This document shows, piece by piece, positions 1 through 5,226 of a stretch of 5,226 nucleotides of DNA. Each line of letters opens with the position of its first letter. Position 1 is the first letter of the stretch. A program made the position numbers and the translations under genes. Under the pieces are notes generated by a model, which did no database searches, had not been told where the DNA came from, and saw only the letters and a list, made by a program, of their open reading frames with translations. The stretch is from an uncultured Sphingobium sp. (GTDB lineage Bacteria > Pseudomonadota > Alphaproteobacteria > Sphingomonadales > Sphingomonadaceae). The stretch spans positions 1 through 5,226 of the forward strand of contig CAMLFF010000237.1 of the NCBI GenBank assembly GCA_946479185.1. Reading direction: 5' to 3'.

Positions 1-455
1 GCCGCGAAACCGGAGCGGGCGATGCGCGATCCTGTGACCACAATGGCCTCATTCTCGACCTGGTCTGCGGCAGGTGCTTCCTCTACCGGCGCTTGTGCGC
101 TGGCGGGTGCAGCCTGCGTCGATTGGGCAGCGGCAGGGCGCGGCTCAATGCGCACGATCGTAAAGCCATTGCCTTGCTGGAGCGGCTGAAGCGGTGCATT
201 GCCGAGCAGGCGAGCGAGCGCTTCATTCGGCTCATATTGGCCCTTCACCACGGCGGAGGGGCCATAGCCCGTCGCTGACGCGGAAAAGACGATGGACGTG
301 CCGCTCTGCAGCCCGAACGTCCGCAAGGCAGATGGCAGCGGTTGCGATGGAATGTCGAAATTGACCGGCTTGGCCTGCGCCGCTGAGGCAACGAGCGCCG
401 ATGCAGCGGCACCGATCATGAATGCGTTGCGTGCGTTCAATCCACGAATGGACAT
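1..455 (-). CDS. TonB-dependent receptor with N-terminal STN signalling domain (FecA type), 5' part only
   Basis: This is an outer-membrane active-transport receptor of the signal-transducing class. Only the first 151 residues lie in the window; the rest is beyond the left edge, and the frame is open to the end. Residues 1-28 are a Sec signal peptide: basic start, Ala-rich core, likely cut after SAAQA. Residues about 31-104 match the STN (secretin/TonB N-terminal) domain: FDIPSQPLPSALRTFGLQSG near the start, then an NEALARLL helix and a terminal FTIVRIEP strand. An Ala/Pro/Gln-rich linker (about 107-131) leads to the TonB box and plug opening, EAIVVTGSRIARSGF, at 136-150. In FecA-like proteins the STN domain contacts periplasmic FecR when ligand is bound. 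The ATG at 455-453 has a strong AGGAGG (468-463) seven bases upstream. It follows the FecR gene by 71 bp on the same strand, the usual order for such circuits. Ligand unknown; iron chelates are the classical choice, but sphingomonad relatives may take other compounds. Confidence 0.9.
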   Translation of the reverse strand, partial: MSIRGLNARNAFMIGAAASALVASAAQAKPVNFDIPSQPLPSALRTFGLQSGTSIVFSASATGYGPSAVVKGQYEPNEALARLLGNAPLQPLQQGNGFTIVRIEPRPAAAQSTQAAPASAQAPVEEAPAADQVENEAIVVTGSRIARSGFA

Positions 456-491
456 GAAACCCCCTCCTAAATTTTTGATCTCTGTATTGGA

Positions 492-517
492 TGAGGTTGG
501 TTCGATGATTTACCTCA
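492..517 (-). repeat. Intergenic hairpin between FecR gene and receptor gene
   Basis: TGAGGT (492-497) and ACCTCA (512-517) form a perfect 6-bp stem with a 14-base loop, inside the 71-bp gap between the FecR stop and the receptor start. An 8-base palindrome, TCTCGAGA, lies beside it at 519-526. In the direction of transcription no run of T follows the stem directly, so it is not a convincing intrinsic terminator. It could lower read-through or stabilise one end of a processed message. That role is a guess. Confidence 0.35.
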
Positions 518-526
518 GTCTCGAGA

Positions 527-1552
527 TCAGATTTTTTTGCGGCCCACTTCCCGCAGTTCATAACCATCGTTGGGAATGCGACCCCAATGGGCCACGCCGA
601 TGGCATCGATAGCGGATAGGAAGGTTGCAACATCGCCCGCCTTCAACACGGCGCTCATGCGTTGTTCGGCTAGCGCGGGGGCGCTGATGACGATCTTGGT
701 AGCAAGATAGCGGTTCATCTCGGCCACAATGTCGCCAAGCCGCGCCTCGTCGAACACCAATATGCCGTCGCGCCAGCGCGAACTGTCTTGCAGGTTGACG
801 GGTGAGAGCGTCCAATTTCCATCGCTGGCGACGAACTTATAGCCGGGGCGCATGAAGATGGTGGACGCTGCCTCCGCACCGCTCTTGCGCGCCAGCACAA
901 CGACAGTGCCTTCCATCAATGTGAGTTCGGTGCTGTGCTCAGCCAGGTTGACGTCAAACTGCGTGCCCAGCGCCTTGATCGTTTGGCCGCCAGCCAGCAC
1001 GACAAAGGGGCGGGCAGCATCCTTGGCGACGGAGAAATTGGCGCGGCCCCTGAGCAATTGCACGTCGCGCACGGTGTCGCTCATCGATGCCTTCACGGCG
1101 CTGCTGGCGTCCATAAACACCTTGCTGCCATCTGGCAAAGTGACCGCAGATGCGCGCCCTTCCGGCGTTTCATAATAAGCGGTAACGACCGAAGCCTCTT
1201 GCGCGCTGTCGAACGCGTTCAGGCCCAGGAACGCCAGCGTCGCCGCCGTGCCGATGAGCAGCAACGCGAAAGCGGCAGCGACGGCAATATAGCGCCTACT
1301 CTTTGGGGATTGCCGCGCCTCTTCCCGCAGCGCCATTATCTCCGGGTGGGATCGCAGACGATCGAGGTCGACCAGGCGCGCATTGAGCGCGTCATAATCG
1401 CGCCGGTTCTGCTCATCGCTTGTGAGCCAATGCTCCAGTGCTTCTACAGACGCACGGGACATGGTTCCAGACCGTGCGCGCGCAATCCACCCCGGAGTGT
1501 CCTCGGGGAAAGGCGGTTCGGGTTTGCGGACGAGGAAGGAAGGGCGCTTCAT
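527..1552 (-). CDS. FecR-family anti-sigma factor / periplasmic sensor
   Basis: This 341-residue protein is an inner-membrane transducer that holds, and may help activate, the partner ECF sigma factor according to the state of an STN receptor. The cytoplasmic N-terminal domain (about 18-66) has the FecR-type tryptophan pattern: W22, and EHWLTSDEQNRRDYDAL with W42. One membrane span runs about 86-111, after basic KSRR. The FecR domain (about 128-225) shows TLPDGSKVFMDASS at 138-151, LLRGRANFSV at 166-175, and PFVVLAGGQTIKALGTQFDV at 182-201. The C-terminal domain (about 258-335; WRDGILVFDEARLGDIVAEMN, then AGDVATFLSAID) is the DUF4974/STN-like module that meets the receptor. Length and domain order are normal for the family. 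The ATG overlaps the sigma stop codon as ATGA (1552-1549), with GAGAGG at 1564-1559, so translation is probably coupled to the sigma gene. The family call is firm; the signal sensed is unknown. Confidence 0.95.
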   Translation of the reverse strand: MKRPSFLVRKPEPPFPEDTPGWIARARSGTMSRASVEALEHWLTSDEQNRRDYDALNARLVDLDRLRSHPEIMALREEARQSPKSRRYIAVAAAFALLLIGTAATLAFLGLNAFDSAQEASVVTAYYETPEGRASAVTLPDGSKVFMDASSAVKASMSDTVRDVQLLRGRANFSVAKDAARPFVVLAGGQTIKALGTQFDVNLAEHSTELTLMEGTVVVLARKSGAEAASTIFMRPGYKFVASDGNWTLSPVNLQDSSRWRDGILVFDEARLGDIVAEMNRYLATKIVISAPALAEQRMSAVLKAGDVATFLSAIDAIGVAHWGRIPNDGYELREVGRKKI

Positions 1553-2049
1553 TCGCCGCCTCTCGCATTCTCATGCAGCGCTTTCAAAGCGAGCATGATG
1601 TGTTTTTCGACCGCGCTGAGTGAAATGCCCAGATGCGCGGCAATGCGCGGGTAAGTCATCTCCTCGAAGCGGTGGAGGACGAACACCTGCTGTGTGCGGG
1701 GTGGCAACAGCTTGATGATGGTCAGCGCAGCATTGAGGCATTGCTGGCCGATCAGGATGCGCTCGGGGGAGAAAGGGTCGATCTGCTCGGGCGCTTCGCC
1801 ATCATCATAGGGCATTTGCGCATTTTTCTGGTGGCGGCGGGCGAGCACATTGGATGCGATGGTGAAGAGATAGCCCTGCACATTTTCGATCTGCGTGCTC
1901 TTCTGGCGGGCGTGTAGATTGGCGAGTACCTCCTGCACAAGATCGTCTACCTCGCCAATGGGCACACGCTTGGTGAAATAGCGCTGCAAGGCACGGCTGT
2001 GCAGAGCGACGCGCTCATCCTCCAAAAAGGGCACAGACTTCTCCTGCAC
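1549..2049 (-). CDS. ECF sigma factor, FecI type
   Basis: This is a 166-residue extracytoplasmic-function sigma-70 factor. It would direct RNA polymerase to the adjacent receptor gene, and perhaps others, when released by FecR. Region 2 is at about 19-75 (EVDDLVQEVLANLHAR at 33-48; GYLFTIASNVLARRH at 59-73). Region 4 is at about 114-160, with LLPPRTQQVFVLHRFEEMTY followed by the helix-turn-helix IAAHLGISLSAVEKHIMLAL (136-155). The VEKHI recognition-helix pattern is characteristic of FecI-like sigmas. The start is a GTG at 2049, directly preceded in frame by TAG, with GGAG at 2062-2059 nine bases upstream. A second GTG at residue 6 (2034-2032) has its own GGAG (2044-2041) six bases upstream and would give 161 residues. 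The two cannot be separated by eye. It lies 88 bp downstream of the amidohydrolase gene on the same strand, so co-transcription is possible but not shown. Confidence 0.95.
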   Translation of the reverse strand: MQEKSVPFLEDERVALHSRALQRYFTKRVPIGEVDDLVQEVLANLHARQKSTQIENVQGYLFTIASNVLARRHQKNAQMPYDDGEAPEQIDPFSPERILIGQQCLNAALTIIKLLPPRTQQVFVLHRFEEMTYPRIAAHLGISLSAVEKHIMLALKALHENARGGE

Positions 2050-2137
2050 CTACGCCATCTCCGCCAGAGGTCAGATCATTCTGTTTCCTATGAGCGCGAA
2101 GGCGCACGATCCCTCATCTGGCCCGCGGAAAAGAACC
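2050..2137 (-). other. Gap between amidohydrolase and sigma genes; possible sigma-gene promoter
   Basis: This 88-bp stretch carries no gene. Read on the minus strand it contains GGAAAC (2088-2083), which resembles the GGAAA-type -35 used by FecI-like sigmas. I could not find a matching -10 at the expected distance, so self-regulation of the sigma gene is only a possibility. The right part of the gap is covered by the inverted repeat at 2115-2155. Confidence 0.2.
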
Positions 2138-2155
2138 TCAACCGCCGGGCAGATG
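2115..2155 (-). repeat. Imperfect inverted repeat at the 3' end of the amidohydrolase gene
   Basis: The arms CATCTGGCCCGCGG (2115-2128) and CCGCCGGGCAGATG (2142-2155) pair over almost their whole length, with one bulged base on each side, around a 13-base loop that contains the amidohydrolase stop codon (2140-2138). The stem is GC-rich. On the minus strand it is followed by AGGGATCG, not a T-run, so a classical intrinsic terminator is not supported. It may still protect the 3' end of the enzyme message or reduce read-through into the sigma gene. Confidence 0.4.
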
Positions 2156-3229
2156 AAACAGTCGCGCCGCATTGCTGTGGAACAGGGCAGCGCGTTCCGC
2201 AGTCGAAAGCGGCGCCTCGTTCATGAACTTCACAGAGGGATCCATCTCCTCATAGGGATAATCAATGGCCCAGAGTACATGGTCCGCGCCGAGCACGTCG
2301 ATCGCGTAGCGCAGCGCCGGGGCGTGCTCGACGCCGCTCGTGCTGATGAAGATGTTGCGCTTGATGACCTCGGATGGCTTGAGCTTGGAGCCGTAAGCAT
2401 CCTTGCGCCGATCATACCAATGGTCGCTGCGCCACAGGTGGAAGGGAATGTTCTCCCCCATATGACCGATCATGATCTTCAGATTGGGCAAGCGATCGAA
2501 CACGCCGCTCAGGATTAGCCGCATAGCATGCGTACCGGTTTCCGCCGCATAGCCCCAGATCGCGGATTGCAGACGATGGTCCCGGAAGGGCTCCGCCATG
2601 CCGTCCGATGGGCAGCGCGGGTGGATGTAGATCGGGCGGTCGAGCGCGGCGGCGGCTTCCAATATCGGGAAGAATTTGGGGTCGTCGAGATATTCGTTGT
2701 TGGTATGCGAATTCACGATGAAGCCGCAAAAGCCGAGCTTGGTGACGGCGCGCTCCATCTCCTTGGCGGCGCGGGCCGGATCTTGTGGGGCGAAGCTTGC
2801 CAGCGCTGCGAAGCGACGGGGGTGAGCGCGGACGACCTCGGCGAGCCTGTCATTGGCCAGCTCCGCCAGAGCGACGGCACGATCCGGCTTGAAGAGCTGC
2901 ACGCCGGGAGAGGTGAGCGACAGGATCTGCATGTCGATATTCAGCCGGTCCATCTCGGCGAGGCGCTGCTGAACGTCGCGCAGGCGGGTGCTTAGCCGAT
3001 CCGTACTGCGTGAGCCGAACGGGTTGAGCAGTTGCGCATCGAGATTGGGCCAGTTGCCGTCGGCCAATGCGGCCATTGCATCCAGATGCTCGGGGATTGT
3101 CCAGGCTTCTTCCACCGCGATCCGCCGCATCTTCGAGTTGGCGGGCTGGGCACTTGCCACCGCTGGCGTTCCAAGCACGCCGGCTGCCGCCATGCCTCCA
3201 ACCAAGAGCTGTCGCCGATCTACGTCCAC
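2138..3229 (-). CDS. Amidohydrolase-2 family enzyme (LigW / gamma-resorcylate decarboxylase-like) with Tat-type signal peptide
   Basis: This 363-residue metal-dependent TIM-barrel enzyme belongs to the amidohydrolase-2 (ACMSD-like) family. Relatives include 5-carboxyvanillate decarboxylase LigW and gamma-resorcylate decarboxylase. Predicted metal ligands are E40 (VEEAW), H203 (YIHPR), H256 (IGHMGE) and D323 (WAIDYPYEE). They correspond to E19, H188, H241 and D314 recalled for LigW, and the H-to-H spacing of 53 is identical. NSHTNNEYLDD (173-183), R267 and the SGVEHAPAL segment also resemble LigW. The region after the first ligand differs, so the substrate may not be 5-carboxyvanillate. The N-terminus looks like a Tat signal: DRRQLL (R5, R6), a hydrophobic stretch to about residue 24, and a likely cut after AVASA. 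LigW itself has no such leader. A GTG at 3241 (367 residues) is possible, but the GTG at 3229 is preferred because of its GGAGG. A cytoplasmic form from M34 has no evident support. The gene diverges from the receptor at 3429. Confidence 0.9.
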   Translation of the reverse strand: MDVDRRQLLVGGMAAAGVLGTPAVASAQPANSKMRRIAVEEAWTIPEHLDAMAALADGNWPNLDAQLLNPFGSRSTDRLSTRLRDVQQRLAEMDRLNIDMQILSLTSPGVQLFKPDRAVALAELANDRLAEVVRAHPRRFAALASFAPQDPARAAKEMERAVTKLGFCGFIVNSHTNNEYLDDPKFFPILEAAAALDRPIYIHPRCPSDGMAEPFRDHRLQSAIWGYAAETGTHAMRLILSGVFDRLPNLKIMIGHMGENIPFHLWRSDHWYDRRKDAYGSKLKPSEVIKRNIFISTSGVEHAPALRYAIDVLGADHVLWAIDYPYEEMDPSVKFMNEAPLSTAERAALFHSNAARLFHLPGG

Positions 3230-3234
3230 TGCAA

Positions 3235-3239
3235 CCTCC
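3235..3239 (-). promoter_or_regulatory. Ribosome binding site that decides the amidohydrolase start
   Basis: GGAGG lies five bases before the GTG at 3229-3227, within a longer purine-rich AAAGGTGGAGG stretch. The alternative GTG at 3241-3239 overlaps this stretch and has no good site of its own. The shorter protein also places the twin arginines at residues 5-6, a normal position for a Tat signal. Confidence 0.6.
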
Positions 3240-3276
3240 ACCTTTGCGGCGCCTGTGCCGACGCGGTTTCCTCTTC

Positions 3277-3304
3277 AGGCTAGGAGTTCGTAGATTGTTG
3301 TCAA
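3277..3304 (-). promoter_or_regulatory. Candidate promoter for the amidohydrolase gene
   Basis: On the minus strand a perfect TTGACA (3304-3299) is followed, after 16 bases, by TAGCCT (3282-3277), which keeps the T, A and final T of a -10 hexamer. The probable GTG start is about 50 bases downstream. The perfect palindrome at 3312-3328 ends eight bases upstream of this -35, a common position for an activator. The -10 is weak, so activator dependence would be reasonable. Confidence 0.4.
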
Positions 3305-3311
3305 GTGCATC

Positions 3312-3328
3312 ATTCCGTTATGCGGAAT
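3312..3328. promoter_or_regulatory. Palindromic operator candidate ATTCCG-N5-CGGAAT
   Basis: ATTCCG (3312-3317) and CGGAAT (3323-3328) are a perfect inverted repeat around TTATG, between the two divergent genes. The 17-bp size with 6-bp half-sites fits a dimeric repressor or activator. From memory, TTCCG/CGGAA palindromes occur with some IclR-family regulators of aromatic catabolism, but the protein family cannot be fixed from the site alone, and no regulator gene other than the sigma/FecR pair is in the window. Confidence 0.5.
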
Positions 3329-3353
3329 TCACTGGCGTAAAATTGGAAGTGTG

Positions 3354-3383
3354 TTGACAGCGCGGTATCGGTATAAGCATCAT
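3354..3383 (+). promoter_or_regulatory. Candidate promoter for the plus-strand receptor gene
   Basis: A perfect TTGACA is at 3354-3359. The best-placed -10 is only CATCAT (3378-3383, 18-base spacing). Better -10-like strings, TATAAG (3372-3377) and TACAAT (3383-3388), sit at poor spacings of 12 and 23 bases. A tandem CGGTAT CGGTAT (3363-3374) fills the spacer. The -35 is persuasive, but the exact promoter is uncertain. Confidence 0.3.
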
Positions 3384-3405
3384 ACAATTATAAAAAGCGC
3401 GGAAT
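3377..3405. repeat. Second, expanded copy of the divergent-region block motif
   Basis: GCATCAT (3377-3383), four bases, TTAT (3388-3391), seven bases, GCGGAAT (3399-3405). The same three blocks in the same order occur at 3307-3313, 3318-3321 and 3322-3328 around the perfect palindrome. There the second gap is absent. The copy therefore shares 18 matched positions plus a 7-base insertion, and lies between the candidate plus-strand -35 and the receptor's ribosome binding site. It may be a weaker operator or a remnant of a duplication. Confidence 0.4.
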
Positions 3406-3428
3406 GGCGTGATTTGGGAGGGAAAAAG

Positions 3429-5226
3429 ATGAGGACGAAAGCGTTTGCTTTTTTGTCGGTTGGCGTTGCCAGCATTGCGCTCACAGGTTTTTCAGGCACC
3501 GCAGTCCACGCGCAAGACGTTCCCGCACCGCAAGGTGAGAGCGGCGCATCATCCGATACTGTTGACAGTGACATCATTGTGACCGCGCAATTCCGTCGTC
3601 AGCGCCTTCAGGATGCCCCGCTCGCAATCACCGCGGTGTCCGGAGAGATGCTCGAAGCGCGCAGCCAGACGAGCATTGCCGACGTCGCGGCGCAGGCCCC
3701 CAACGTCAACCTGCGGGAAGCGCCCGCGACCTTCGGGCCGTCAATCCAAGCCTTCATTCGTGGCGTCGGCCAGAGCGATTCAACCTTCGCGCTAGAGCCG
3801 GGCGTCGGCCTGTATGTGGACGATGTCTATTATTCCACGCTGCAGGGATCGATGCTCGATCTACTCGACCTCGACCGGGTCGAGATATTACGCGGCCCGC
3901 AAGGCACGTTGGCGGGGCAGAACTCCATCGGCGGTGCGATCAAAATCTATTCCAAAAAGCCGGATGGTTCCGGCGGCGGCTATGTGCAGGCGACTTATGG
4001 CCGCTTCAACCGCACGGAATTTCGTGGCGGCGTCAATCTCTCGCTCTTGCCGGATCAGCTCTTCCTGCGCCTCTCCGGTGCGGGTGTGAAGAAGGACGGC
4101 TATGTCACGCGCTATGATTATCGCTGCACCCATCCCAATTCGCCTGTGCGCAGCTTCGCCGTGTCGGACAATTGCAAGCTCGGGACGGAGGGCGGCAAAT
4201 CCTATGTCGCTGGTCGAGCGTCACTTCGCTGGGTGCCGACTGACACGCTCGAAGTTTCGATAATTGGCGATGTAACGCGCGATGACAGCGAGTCATCACC
4301 CTCCACGCTGCTGTACGTGGGCACGCTGACCGGTCCCGGATCGGCGAACACAGCGCCTTATGTGATCGATGGGGTGCGGCTCGGCACGGCGGCTGGATCG
4401 CCCTTCATCAGCTATTCGCCCTATGGCAATTTTGCGCAGGATAGCTTCTCCAATAGCCCATATGTCAGCTATGAGAATTATCAGAATTATGCGCCCCGCG
4501 ATGGCTCTGGCGCATATGCCGCGCCAGCGCGCAGCTCGCTCGATACCTGGGGTGTTTCCGGGCAGGCGACGCTTCAGCTAAGCGAGGCGCTCTCGCTCAC
4601 CTCGATAACCTCGTATCGCAGTTACAATGCCATTTTCACCTCGGCCGAGTCATCGCCCGTGAACACGGCGCTGACGGCCAATGATGTAAACCATCGCCAG
4701 TTCAGCCAGGAGCTGCGCTTGAGCGGATCGATCGGCACATTGCTCGATTTCACGGTGGGCGGCTATTATTTCGATGCGACCAGCGATGGCGGATCGCGCG
4801 TGCAATTGCCCACGCTGGAATTCCGCCAGAATGACCATGTGGAATCCAAGACGAAAGCCGCCTTCGCCAATGCAGAACTGCATGTGACGAGCAAGCTCTC
4901 GCTGATCGGCGGGCTGCGCTACACGGACATCAGCAAGAGCTTTCAATATGCGCGCAAGGGCAACCCCGGCAGCATATTTGGCGGCGCCGCGCCGCCATCG
5001 CTCGCGCCTTTGGATGGACTGATCCGCACATTCGAGGGCGATCGGCTCGATTACCGCGCGGCGATCCAGTATCGCTGGACGCCGGACTTCATGACCTATG
5101 GGCAGATCGCGACCGGCTTTAAAAGCGGTGGGTCCAATCCGCGGCCCTTCTTCCCAGCGCAGGCGCTCACACATGGGCCAGAGACGCTGACGGCCTATGA
5201 GCTGGGCTTCAAGAGCGATCTTTTCG
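3429..5226 (+). CDS. TonB-dependent outer-membrane receptor without STN domain, 3' end missing
   Basis: This outer-membrane transporter is driven by TonB-ExbBD. The window holds 599 residues with an uninterrupted frame; family members are usually 700-850, so the last barrel strands are beyond the right edge. Residues 1-28 are a Sec signal peptide (likely cut after AVHA). The TonB box is DIIVTA at 48-53. The plug (about 55-180) contains LQDAPLAITAVSGEML, IRGVG at 110-114, GVGLYVDDVYY, and VEILRGPQGTLAGQNSIGGA at 151-170. Barrel segments follow; YGQIATGFKSGGSNPR (557-572) is a typical late-barrel motif. There is no STN domain, so it should transport without signalling to FecR. C233 and C249 could form a loop disulphide, and residues 329-363 are Tyr-rich. 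The ATG has GGGAGGG (3416-3422) six bases upstream. Divergence from the LigW-like enzyme suggests uptake of that enzyme's substrate or a precursor, possibly an aromatic acid or lignin fragment. This is inferred from context only. Confidence 0.93.
   Translation, partial: MRTKAFAFLSVGVASIALTGFSGTAVHAQDVPAPQGESGASSDTVDSDIIVTAQFRRQRLQDAPLAITAVSGEMLEARSQTSIADVAAQAPNVNLREAPATFGPSIQAFIRGVGQSDSTFALEPGVGLYVDDVYYSTLQGSMLDLLDLDRVEILRGPQGTLAGQNSIGGAIKIYSKKPDGSGGGYVQATYGRFNRTEFRGGVNLSLLPDQLFLRLSGAGVKKDGYVTRYDYRCTHPNSPVRSFAVSDNCKLGTEGGKSYVAGRASLRWVPTDTLEVSIIGDVTRDDSESSPSTLLYVGTLTGPGSANTAPYVIDGVRLGTAAGSPFISYSPYGNFAQDSFSNSPYVSYENYQNYAPRDGSGAYAAPARSSLDTWGVSGQATLQLSEALSLTSITSYRSYNAIFTSAESSPVNTALTANDVNHRQFSQELRLSGSIGTLLDFTVGGYYFDATSDGGSRVQLPTLEFRQNDHVESKTKAAFANAELHVTSKLSLIGGLRYTDISKSFQYARKGNPGSIFGGAAPPSLAPLDGLIRTFEGDRLDYRAAIQYRWTPDFMTYGQIATGFKSGGSNPRPFFPAQALTHGPETLTAYELGFKSDLF

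Noticed and set aside
232..633. 133-codon minus-strand frame spanning the FecR-receptor junction
   Set aside because: It is out of frame with both genes and crosses the end of FecR, the gap and the start of the receptor. The receptor start with AGGAGG and a signal peptide explains the region better.
935..1654. 239-codon plus-strand open frame opposite the FecR and sigma genes
   Set aside because: It is antisense to two genes with clear family motifs. Its translation is Arg/Gln/His-rich with no recognisable domain, and it lacks a convincing ribosome site. It looks like a shadow of GC-rich coding DNA.
2528..2995. 155-codon plus-strand open frame opposite the amidohydrolase gene
   Set aside because: It lies entirely within the enzyme gene on the other strand and shows no domain. 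The conserved metal-ligand motifs prove that the minus strand is coding here.
3372..3392. AT-rich strings such as TATAAG, TACAAT and minus-strand TATAAT as firm -10 elements
   Set aside because: None is 16-18 bases from a good -35. They are kept only as alternatives in the tentative plus-strand promoter.
3230..3428. A small RNA or riboswitch in the divergent region
   Set aside because: Apart from the short palindrome and the repeated blocks there is no extended paired structure, no conserved riboswitch core and no terminator-like hairpin with a T-run.
4650..5174. 174-codon minus-strand open frame opposite the plus-strand receptor
   Set aside because: The receptor frame is continuous with typical barrel motifs through this region. 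The antisense product has no recognisable features.

Overview
The window looks like chromosomal DNA of an alphaproteobacterium, most probably a sphingomonad (Sphingomonas/Sphingobium/Novosphingobium type). The grounds are GC-rich coding sequence, two TonB-dependent receptors with the plug openings common in that group (VVTGSRIARSGF and DIIVTAQFRRQRLQDAPLAI), a FecI/FecR cell-surface signalling pair, and an enzyme resembling the sphingomonad 5-carboxyvanillate decarboxylase LigW. This is inferred from family resemblance recalled without a database search.

Layout. Four genes lie on the minus strand, transcribed right to left: a secreted amidohydrolase-2 enzyme (start about 3229, stop 2138), an 88-bp gap, a FecI-type ECF sigma factor (2049-1549), a FecR-type anti-sigma/sensor (1552-527, overlapping the sigma gene by ATGA), a 71-bp gap containing a small hairpin, and an STN-domain TonB-dependent receptor (from 455, running off the left edge). 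One gene lies on the plus strand: a second TonB-dependent receptor without an STN domain (3429, running off the right edge). The two transcription units diverge from a regulatory region of about 200 bp (3230-3428).

How the parts may work together. The left-hand trio is a complete FecA-FecR-FecI-type trans-envelope circuit. A loaded STN receptor would signal through the periplasmic part of FecR to release the sigma factor. The enzyme and the second receptor form a divergent pair. The receptor would bring a small ligand into the periplasm, and the enzyme carries an apparent twin-arginine signal peptide, so it may act there. Relatives of the enzyme are metal-dependent decarboxylases or hydrolases of aromatic acids, so an aromatic acid is the leading guess for the ligand. 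Neither the substrate nor the signal can be read from the sequence.

The most unusual signals are in the divergent region. A perfect palindrome (ATTCCG-N5-CGGAAT) lies between two opposed TTGACA elements. A second, expanded copy of the same block pattern sits next to the plus-strand gene. Together with the exported LigW-like enzyme, these are the points most worth a second look. I saw no RNA genes, insertion sequences, CRISPR arrays or phage genes.
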